A DNA stretch of 13,478 nt from DATHYU01 sp033722675 (GTDB taxonomy: Bacteria; Actinomycetota; Acidimicrobiia; Spongiisociales; UBA11373), in NCBI GenBank assembly GCA_033722675.1, contig JAWVYO010000065.1:1-13478 (forward strand). The letters are read 5' to 3'. Positions 6,485 to 12,187 of the stretch are shown in pieces. The notes below the pieces were generated by a model. The model saw only the letters and a program-made list of their open reading frames with translations, was not told where the DNA came from and searched no databases. Positions within the stretch are counted from its first letter, which is position 1; the number at the start of each line of letters is the position of its first letter. A program made the position numbers and the translations under genes.

Positions 6485-7042
6485 ATGCAACATCGATTCA
6501 CCCCCTCGGGGATCAGTGAGGCGGAGGCGGAGAAGCTGACGACCGCCCTCCAGCATCGCCTCTACTCCCTCACCGATCTCGCCCTCACCCTGAAGCACGT
6601 CCACTGGAACGTGGTCGGGCCGGGCTTCATCGCCGTCCACGAGATGCTCGACGATCACGTCGAGGAGGTTCGGCTCATGGTGGACGACCTCGCCGAGCGC
6701 ATCACGACCCTCGGCGGCATCGCCAACGGTCTCGCCGGCGGACTCGTGCGCGACCGTGAGTGGAACGACTACGCGCTGGGGCGCGCGGTGGTTCCGGCGC
6801 ATCTGGGCGCACTCGACAAGGTCTACGACGGGATCATCGGCGACCATCGCCGCGCGATGGGGATCGCCGAGGACCTCGACCTGGTCAGCCACGACATGCT
6901 CGTCGAGCAGACCGGGAAGCTCGAGCTGTTCCAGTGGTTCGTCCGGGCGCACCTCGAGAACACCGCCGGCGAGCTGCCCACCGCCGACGAGGAGGGCCAG
7001 CTCGACGCCGCCGCCGCAGCGGCACTGGCGGACCACCTCTGA
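6485..7042 (+). CDS. dps: Dps family ferritin-like DNA-protection protein
   Basis: 185 aa, matching Dps length. Dps forms a 12-subunit shell that oxidises Fe(II) with peroxide, stores the iron and often protects DNA under stress. The ferroxidase residues H40, H52, D56, D67 and E71 lie in KHVHWNVVGPGFIAVHEML and DDLAERI. Their spacing is identical to the E. coli Dps set (each number 11 lower), so the catalytic site looks intact. The N-terminal tail has few basic residues, and DNA binding cannot be judged. The start is set by GAAAGG 5 nt upstream; the upstream in-frame ATG at 6428 lies within promoter elements and is rejected. It is divergent from the PRC-barrel gene and followed by a strong hairpin and csbD. 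Confidence 0.95.
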   Translation: MQHRFTPSGISEAEAEKLTTALQHRLYSLTDLALTLKHVHWNVVGPGFIAVHEMLDDHVEEVRLMVDDLAERITTLGGIANGLAGGLVRDREWNDYALGRAVVPAHLGALDKVYDGIIGDHRRAMGIAEDLDLVSHDMLVEQTGKLELFQWFVRAHLENTAGELPTADEEGQLDAAAAAALADHL

Positions 7043-7067
7043 TCACGAATCCACACGGCGGAGTCGA

Positions 7068-7091
7068 CGGCCGGTCCTTCGGGGCCGGCCG
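7068..7091 (+). terminator. Hairpin terminator after dps (UUCG loop)
   Basis: A 10-bp stem (one T-G wobble) closes on a TTCG tetraloop with a C-G closing pair, a very stable RNA hairpin. It begins 25 nt after the dps stop and ends just before the csbD promoter. No T tract follows. Confidence 0.65.
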
Positions 7092-7100
7092 CTCCGCGTC

Positions 7101-7126
7101 GTATGGGCGTGTCGTCGGACGGGTAT
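7101..7126 (+). promoter_or_regulatory. SigB/SigF-type promoter of the csbD gene
   Basis: GTAT (7101-7104), 16 nt, then GGGTAT (7121-7126). The 12-nt string CGGACGGGTATG here also occurs at 6419-6430, upstream of dps. The predicted start near 7133 lies 27 nt before the chosen start codon. Confidence 0.6.
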
Positions 7127-7159
7127 GTCATGAGTACGCACGCAACGAAGGAACTCCCC

Positions 7160-7408
7160 ATGGAGTCCACGAAGAACCGCACATCCAACCGCATGACGCT
7201 CGAGGCGCGCTGGGACGACCTCAAGGGCCGGATCCAGGAGGCCTGGGGCGATCTCACCGACGACGACGTCCGCAAGGCCCAGGGTCAGTGGGACCGACTG
7301 GTCTCGGTGATCCGTGAGCGCACCGGTGAGGCTCTCGAGACGGTCGAGCAGCGCCTCGACGACATGATCGACGAATTCGACGAGACGGTCAGGCCGCGTT
7401 CCGGCTGA
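7160..7408 (+). CDS. CsbD-family stress protein
   Basis: 82-aa small, highly charged, helical protein. The core RWDDLKGRIQEAWGDLTDDDVRKAQGQWDRLVSVIRERTGEALETVEQRLDDMIDEFD matches the CsbD pattern of a W..LKG...E.WG.LTDDD unit followed by a short helix. CsbD is a SigB-controlled general stress protein of Bacillus subtilis with unknown biochemical function. The open frame starts at 7103, but that and the ATG at 7130 lie at or upstream of the predicted transcription start. The ATG at 7160 follows GAAGGA by 7 nt and gives a normal family length. It sits between the dps hairpin and a second long hairpin. Confidence 0.85.
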   Translation: MESTKNRTSNRMTLEARWDDLKGRIQEAWGDLTDDDVRKAQGQWDRLVSVIRERTGEALETVEQRLDDMIDEFDETVRPRSG

Positions 7409-7424
7409 CCCTCGTTCCACGGTC

Positions 7425-7462
7425 CCACCGTGTCCGCTTGTCCCCACGGGCGGGCACGGTGG
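7425..7462 (+). terminator. Long hairpin between csbD and the peroxiredoxin-like gene
   Basis: A 13-bp stem (7425-7437 with 7450-7462, one T-G wobble) encloses a 12-nt loop. It lies 16 nt after the csbD stop and 26 nt before the next start codon. It may be a terminator or a partial one, since no separate promoter is evident for the next gene. Confidence 0.55.
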
Positions 7463-7488
7463 ATCGTCCGCAGGAAGGTGACCAGCAC

Positions 7489-7914
7489 ATGACCGAGTTG
7501 ACGAAGATCCCCCATTTCTCGGCCCCGGCCTCCACGGGCCAGACCATCGAGGCGGCCTCCTACATCGGGAAGCTGCCGCTGGTGCTCGTCTTCTGCGCCG
7601 AGGAGCCCGTCCTCCGTGCCTTCGACGACGCCCTGAGCGATTTCGGGAACGCCCGGTCCCAGCCGCTGGCGATCCTCGAGGCGACCGCCCGCACCGTCCG
7701 CGACATGGCCGAGGGCATGGATCTGAACCTGCCCCTCCTCGCCGATCCCGTCGATGCGATCCGCGCCGAGTTCGGCGTCACCAGTGACTGCGTCGTCGTC
7801 GCCGACGCCGCCGGCGTCGTCCAGCACGTGTTCGACCTCGGGGGCGACCCCGGCGACACCGTCGCGAAGGCCCTCGACGCCGTGAGCGAGATGGAGACCC
7901 CGCTGAGCGCCTGA
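7489..7914 (+). CDS. Peroxiredoxin-like (AhpC/TSA fold) protein lacking the catalytic motif
   Basis: 141 aa with the layout of a thioredoxin-fold redoxin: an N-terminal IPHFSAPASTGQTIEAASYIGKLPLVLVF strand and helix, a LNLPLLADPVDAIRAEFGV block, and a VVVADAAGVVQHVF strand pair. Real peroxiredoxins place the peroxidatic Cys in a P-x3-T/S-x2-C motif after the VLVF strand. Here the strand ends in F35-C36-A-E-E-P and the motif is missing. The only cysteines are C36 and C101. It may be a degenerate relative with a structural or regulatory role, or may use C36 differently. The ATG at 7489 follows AGGAAGGTG; the upstream TTG at 7438 lies in the hairpin loop. It is probably read through from csbD. 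Confidence 0.7.
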   Translation: MTELTKIPHFSAPASTGQTIEAASYIGKLPLVLVFCAEEPVLRAFDDALSDFGNARSQPLAILEATARTVRDMAEGMDLNLPLLADPVDAIRAEFGVTSDCVVVADAAGVVQHVFDLGGDPGDTVAKALDAVSEMETPLSA

Positions 7915-7932
7915 TCCGTTCGAACGTTCGAT

Positions 7933-7960
7933 CGGAGGGCCCGTTCCGGCGGGCCCTCCG
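7933..7960 (+). terminator. Hairpin terminator after the peroxiredoxin-like gene
   Basis: An 11-bp perfect stem (7933-7943 with 7950-7960) has a TTCCGG loop, 18 nt after the stop codon and before the glnD promoter. It has no T tract. The preceding 7920-7931 is a separate 12-bp palindrome. Confidence 0.7.
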
Positions 7961-7975
7961 GCGCGCCACGGGGCG

Positions 7976-7981
7976 TATCGT
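7976..7981 (+). promoter_or_regulatory. Candidate -10 box (TATCGT) of glnD
   Basis: TATCGT lies just after the terminator hairpin and 24 nt before the glnD ATG. It leaves a leader of about 18 nt that contains GAGGAGG. Confidence 0.4.
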
Positions 7982-8005
7982 GGTGCCCGCCCACGAGGAG
8001 GACGC

Positions 8006-10414
8006 ATGGCCGGCCCGTTCGAGGCGTATCACCGGCTCCGCACCGCGGCGGCGGCGACGGCGCCCGCCGACCCGGGTGCCGGCCTGTGCGCGTCGTTGTC
8101 CTCCACGATGGACGACGCGCTCCGTGACCTCTTCGACGACCTGACCGGCGCCGCCGTCGTGGCGATCGGCGGGTACGGCCGGCATCGCCTCTGCCTGCAC
8201 TCCGACGTCGACGTCATGCTCCTCGTCGGATCGGCCGAGCCCACCGACGTGACCCGTGCCGTCCTCTATCCCCTGTGGGACGCCAAGGTCGCGGTCGGCC
8301 ACTCGGTGCGGACCCCCGAGGAGGCCGTCACCGCCGCCGGCGAGGGCCTCGAGACGCTCTGCTCCCTCCTCACCGCCCGTGTCGTCGCCGGCGACGCCGA
8401 TCTGCTCGACGAGGTGTTCGACGGGCTGGGACGCCTGGTCCGTCGTCCCCGCGCCCTCGGCGACCGCCTCGCCGCCGAGATCGAAGAGCGTCGCGCCGCG
8501 GCGCCCTACCGGCTGCTCGCCGTCGACGTGAAGCAGGGCCGCGGCGGGCTGCGGACCCTCGACGCCCTCGCCTGGGACCGCATCGGCGCAGACCTGGCCG
8601 CCGGACGTCGCCCGGAACCCATCCCCCGGCATCCCGCCGCCGACGTGCTGCTGGCGATCCGCAACGGACTGCACGCCGTGACCGACCGAGCCTTCGACCG
8701 GTACGAACCCGACCTGCGGGGATCGGTCGCCGACTGGCTCGGCACCGACCCGGTGCCCCTCGGCCGCCGCCTGTACGGCGCGGCACGCGACGTCGAAGCG
8801 GAGGCCGACGCCCGTTGGCCCGACCTCCGCCGCAGCGTCCGGGACGATCCCGTCGCCCTCACCGGGCGGTGGGTGGTACGAGCCCTGCGTTCACTGCGCT
8901 CCGAGCGCGGCGGCGACGTCGACCGGTCCCCCGTCCTCGACCTGGCGGTCGCCCTGCTGGACGACCCCGCCCGGCGCTTCACCGACGAGGACCGACGGGT
9001 GGTGGCGGCAGCGCCGGCGCCCGAGTGGACGGCGGACGACCGCCGTGCCCTCGTCCGGTTGCTCGCCGCCGGCCGGCGCGGCCAGGAGGTGTTCGAGGCC
9101 CTGGCTTCGACGGGCTGGGTGGACCGGGCGATCCCCGAGTACGGCCACGTGGTGGCGGCCCCCCAGATCTCCCCCGTGCACCTCCACACGGTGGACGACC
9201 ACCTGTGGCGCACCGTGCACGAGTTGTCGGCGATCACCTCGGCTGCCTCCGACGAGGAGTCGTGGACGGCGGAGATCGCCGAGGACCTCGGGTCGCTGGA
9301 CGACGCCCTCCTGGCGGCCTTCCTCCACGACGTCGGGAAGGGCCTTCCCGGCGACCACAGCGAGGTCGGTGCGGAGCTGGCCGAGCGGCTCACCCGCCGC
9401 CTCGGATTCGACGAGCGCCGTGTGCGGCGCATCGCCAGGGTCGTGCGCCACCACCTGCTGCTGTCGGAGACGGCCTCCCGACGTGATCTCGGCGATCCCG
9501 GCGTCATCGAGGAGCTGGCCGACGCCGTGGGGGACGCCACGACGCTCCGGGTGCTGTATCTCGTGTCGATCGCCGACGCCCGCGCCACCGGCCCGACGGT
9601 GTGGACCGATTGGAAGCGGGCGCTGCTCCGGCATGCGTTCGGCCTGGTCCTCGACGCCCTCGAAGGCCAGGGGCCCGACCACGACGACGTGGACGTCATG
9701 GCCGAGGCCATCGCGTCGGCCGCCGACGGCCGCTGGACGACCTCCCAGATCGTCGAGCACCTCGACGGGATGCCGGCGGGCTACGTCCGCCGCTTCGAGG
9801 CCGACGAGATCGTCCGTCACCTCGACCTGGTGACCCCGCCTCCCCGTCGCGGCGAGGTGCGGGTGGGCGTGGAGGCTGGGGACCCCTCGGCGAGCGTCAT
9901 CGTGGTGACCGTCGACCGCCCGGGGGTGCTCGCCGACGTGTCCGGGGTCCTCGCCCTCCACAACCTGGCCGTCATGGATGCCCGCGTCGTCACCCGCGCC
10001 GATGGGGTCGCCGTCGACTCGTTCGCCGTCACCGACGCCCTGGGACGGGGCGCGGTGCCGGTGGATCGACTGGAGGGACTCCGGACGGCGCTGCCCCGGT
10101 ACCTGTCGGGGGAGCGCGATCTCGCCGGCGCCCTCGCTGTGAAGTCCACCACGTACGCCGGCCGGGCTCCCGACGCCCCGGCCTCGGTGCGGATCCGCCG
10201 CGAGGGCGATCGGTCGGTGGTGGAGGTGCGCTGCGGTGACCGGGTGGGCCTCCTCCACGACCTGGGCCAGGTGCTGTTCGAGCACGGCCTCAGCATCTGG
10301 CTCGCCCGGGTGGACACGCGCGCCGAGCGGGTCGTCGACGTCTTCTACGTCGATCCGATCGACGACGACGCTGCCCGGGCCCTCGAGTCGGATCTCCTCT
10401 CGGTCGTCCGCTGA
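8006..10414 (+). CDS. glnD: Bifunctional PII nucleotidylyltransferase/removing enzyme
   Basis: 802 aa, the usual actinobacterial GlnD length. GlnD senses glutamine and modifies the PII signal protein (uridylylation in enterics, adenylylation in studied actinobacteria), controlling nitrogen assimilation. Order of domains: nucleotidyltransferase with GGYGR (55-59) and the metal-binding S66-D67-V-D69; the VKQGRGGLRTL block; an HD domain with H441-D442 in FLHDVGKG, then GDHSEVG and the VRHHLLLSETASRRD helix; ACT 1 at about 628-700 (VDRPGVLADVSGVL); and ACT 2 at about 734-800 (GDRVGLLHDLGQVL). All key catalytic features are present. The usual Glu after GGYGR (as in GGYGRGEL) is Arg here (GGYGRHRL). 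The start follows GAGGAGG by 4 nt. No amtB or glnK lies in the window, although they commonly neighbour glnD in actinobacteria. Confidence 0.95.
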   Translation: MAGPFEAYHRLRTAAAATAPADPGAGLCASLSSTMDDALRDLFDDLTGAAVVAIGGYGRHRLCLHSDVDVMLLVGSAEPTDVTRAVLYPLWDAKVAVGHSVRTPEEAVTAAGEGLETLCSLLTARVVAGDADLLDEVFDGLGRLVRRPRALGDRLAAEIEERRAAAPYRLLAVDVKQGRGGLRTLDALAWDRIGADLAAGRRPEPIPRHPAADVLLAIRNGLHAVTDRAFDRYEPDLRGSVADWLGTDPVPLGRRLYGAARDVEAEADARWPDLRRSVRDDPVALTGRWVVRALRSLRSERGGDVDRSPVLDLAVALLDDPARRFTDEDRRVVAAAPAPEWTADDRRALVRLLAAGRRGQEVFEALASTGWVDRAIPEYGHVVAAPQISPVHLHTVDDHLWRTVHELSAITSAASDEESWTAEIAEDLGSLDDALLAAFLHDVGKGLPGDHSEVGAELAERLTRRLGFDERRVRRIARVVRHHLLLSETASRRDLGDPGVIEELADAVGDATTLRVLYLVSIADARATGPTVWTDWKRALLRHAFGLVLDALEGQGPDHDDVDVMAEAIASAADGRWTTSQIVEHLDGMPAGYVRRFEADEIVRHLDLVTPPPRRGEVRVGVEAGDPSASVIVVTVDRPGVLADVSGVLALHNLAVMDARVVTRADGVAVDSFAVTDALGRGAVPVDRLEGLRTALPRYLSGERDLAGALAVKSTTYAGRAPDAPASVRIRREGDRSVVEVRCGDRVGLLHDLGQVLFEHGLSIWLARVDTRAERVVDVFYVDPIDDDAARALESDLLSVVR

Positions 10415-10475
10415 CGGTCGGGAACCTCGGGGCCTCCCGCGGGTCGGAATCCCGTAGACGACGAAAGGGCATGCC

Positions 10476-11225
10476 GTGATCCGCAGGCTGCGGGGGCTGC
10501 TCATCATCCTCAGGACGCTCCTCCCCGTCCTCGTGGCGGTGGCGCTCGCGCTCGTGACCTGGCTGACCGCCCGGGCCGTGGTGGACGCCACGGCCGCCTA
10601 CGGCGATCGGCTGAACACCCAGCTCGACGGCGTCCGGAGCGCACTCGACGAGGCGAACGACGGAATCGAGGCGATCGGGGTCTTCGTGACCCGGACCGTC
10701 GACGCAGCCGACCGCGTCCTCGTTGCCGTCGCAGCGATCCCCGAAGACGTCGACCTGGCCCTCCCCGAGGTGGAGGTCCCCGAGTTCGACCTCCCCTTCA
10801 CCGACATCCCCGTCCGGCTTCCCGCGTTCACGCTCGGCGACGGCGACCTGTCGATCCCGATCCCCGGCGTCGGGCCCCTCAAGGACATGGCGGGTGATCT
10901 CGTCGCCGCGGGCGAGGACCTGGCGGAGCCGCTCACGAAGGTGACGGCGCTGGCCGACGTCCCGCCCCACCTCGAGCAGGCGGCCCGGGACACGGCGGCC
11001 TATGCCGGGGACGTCCGGGACTCGATGGGCGCCTGGGTGTTCTGGGTGATCCTCCTCGTGGTCGTCGCCGCTCTCGCCTGGGTCTCGGCGCGCCTGCGGC
11101 CGATGCTGGACGAACTGGGGCGGGGCTGGTCGATGCTGAGGGGCCGACCGGCCCCCGACCGGGCGGTCGTCGACCTGGACGCCCGGATCCGGGCGCTGGA
11201 GGCTCGCCAGGACGCCCGGGTCTAG
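10476..11225 (+). CDS. Unrecognised two-helix membrane protein with proline-periodic segment
   Basis: 249 aa. I do not recognise the family. A short basic N terminus precedes a transmembrane helix (about 8-33); a second helix lies at about 186-205, followed by a charged, probably coiled C-terminal tail. The region between the helices begins with a likely coiled coil (about 44-85). A segment with prolines at 97, 102, 107, 112 and 116 follows, each preceded by a hydrophobic residue and mixed with acidic residues, and then a second helical stretch. The start is GTG, because GAAAGGG lies 6 nt upstream; the ATG at 10471 is only 1 nt from the ribosome site and encodes Met-Pro-stop. It follows glnD by 61 nt. 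Its TAG stop overlaps that of the convergent mscS gene. Confidence 0.78.
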   Translation: MIRRLRGLLIILRTLLPVLVAVALALVTWLTARAVVDATAAYGDRLNTQLDGVRSALDEANDGIEAIGVFVTRTVDAADRVLVAVAAIPEDVDLALPEVEVPEFDLPFTDIPVRLPAFTLGDGDLSIPIPGVGPLKDMAGDLVAAGEDLAEPLTKVTALADVPPHLEQAARDTAAYAGDVRDSMGAWVFWVILLVVVAALAWVSARLRPMLDELGRGWSMLRGRPAPDRAVVDLDARIRALEARQDARV

Positions 11226-12103
11226 GCCGGGTCGATCGGTTCCCAGGGCTCCGCGGCCTCCTGGACGACGGTGGTGCCGACCACCTCGATGCCCGCCTCC
11301 TCGAGACGCTGGTGGACGCGCCGGTTGAGGGTGTCCTCGAGGGCCCGTGCGTTGCGGATGGGGACCACGAACCGCACGGAGAGACGGACGTAGTCCTCGT
11401 CGGTCCGGACGAAGACGCGGGGCTCCACGTCGGTGGCCGGCACCGGGAACCGACGGCGGACCTCCGCCATCGCGGCGCGCGCCCCCTCCGACGCCGAGAT
11501 GCGGGCGGCCTCGGCTTCGAGGATGTCGGTCGCCTCCGCCCATCGTCCGTGGTGGGGGATGGCGACCTCGAACTCGTCCCAGATGTAGTCGAAGTAGCTG
11601 CTGTAGTTGAAGACGGGCTGGGTGAAGCTCGCCTTGTTCGAGATGGCGACGACGCGGCCCGTGTGCTGACGCCCCCGGACCCACGTGCCGCCCTCGGGCC
11701 CGCCGATCTCCATGAGGCGGGTCTTGAGGAGTGAGATGTCGATGACGTCGCCGTGCACGTCGGCCATCTGGACGCGGTCGCCCACGCGAAAGACCCGTCC
11801 GAAGGTGATGTTGAACCATCCGGCGATGGCGCCGATCACCTCCTGCATGGCGAAGGCCAGACCCGCCGTGGCGAGGCCCAGGGCGGGACCGAGTTCGCCG
11901 CCGAGGGGACGCCACACGAAGACGAGACCGATGAGGGTGACCGTTCCGATGGCGATCCTGAGCAGGCGACGGGCGTTGTAGCCCTGGGAGGGGTCGTCGA
12001 CGATCCGGCGAACCGCTCGACCGGCGAGCGCGGTGATCAGGTAGGCGCCGACGACGACGATGCCGGTGATGACGAAGCGGCCCGTCGTCGTATCCCAATC
12101 CAT
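11222..12103 (-). CDS. MscS-family small-conductance mechanosensitive channel
   Basis: 293 aa. MscS channels open under membrane tension and release solutes after a fall in external osmolarity. Predicted helices are at about 10-33 and 47-64. A pore-lining helix at about 72-101 contains GLATAGLAFAMQEVIGAIAGW, followed by the family landmark FRVGDRVQ and the beta domain (VHGDVIDISLLKTRL, GRVVAISN). The mixed alpha/beta C-terminal vestibule ends near EEAGIEVV. A glycine-rich insertion (GGPEGGTWVRGRQH) widens the beta domain relative to E. coli MscS. The start ATG has a weak ribosome site but a candidate stress-sigma promoter ending 10 nt upstream. Its stop overlaps the stop of the preceding plus-strand gene by the shared CTAG. 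Confidence 0.92.
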   Translation of the reverse strand: MDWDTTTGRFVITGIVVVGAYLITALAGRAVRRIVDDPSQGYNARRLLRIAIGTVTLIGLVFVWRPLGGELGPALGLATAGLAFAMQEVIGAIAGWFNITFGRVFRVGDRVQMADVHGDVIDISLLKTRLMEIGGPEGGTWVRGRQHTGRVVAISNKASFTQPVFNYSSYFDYIWDEFEVAIPHHGRWAEATDILEAEAARISASEGARAAMAEVRRRFPVPATDVEPRVFVRTDEDYVRLSVRFVVPIRNARALEDTLNRRVHQRLEEAGIEVVGTTVVQEAAEPWEPIDPA

Positions 12104-12113
12104 GGGTCGCCCC

Positions 12114-12139
12114 CTACCCCGCGTTCGGAGTCGCCAAAC
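12114..12139 (-). promoter_or_regulatory. SigB/SigF-type promoter of the mscS gene
   Basis: On the minus strand GTTT (12139-12136) is followed after 16 nt by GGGTAG (12119-12114), one base from GGGTAT. The predicted start lies only about 4 nt before the ATG, so the transcript would be nearly leaderless. Confidence 0.45.
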
Positions 12140-12156
12140 TCCCGCCGGGCGGCGAG

Positions 12157-12162
12157 TACGGT
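12157..12162 (+). promoter_or_regulatory. Candidate -10 box (TACGGT) of the MFS gene
   Basis: A TAnnnT box lies 25 nt before the transporter ATG and leaves a leader of about 18 nt with GGGGAG. The mscS promoter is divergent in the same 84-bp gap. Confidence 0.35.
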
Positions 12163-12187
12163 CCCTGGACCGATCGGGGAGCTCGGG

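Noticed and set aside
7103..7159. Longer csbD starts at 7103 or 7130
   Set aside because: Both lie at or upstream of the predicted transcription start. The ATG at 7160 has GAAGGA at 7 nt and gives the family length.
7920..7931. TCGAACGTTCGA as a LexA (SOS) box
   Set aside because: The actinobacterial LexA site needs 4 nt between GAAC and GTTC. Here there are none, and it lies just before a terminator rather than a promoter.
10471..10479. ATG at 10471 as the start of the membrane protein or as a regulatory mini-ORF
   Set aside because: It is out of frame with the gene and reads Met-Pro-stop. It is only 1 nt from the ribosome site, so initiation there is unlikely.
10290..12098. 602-codon minus-strand open frame
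   Set aside because: It overlaps mscS in another frame and glnD and the membrane protein gene on the other strand. The product is Arg/Pro/Gly-rich with no recognisable domain.
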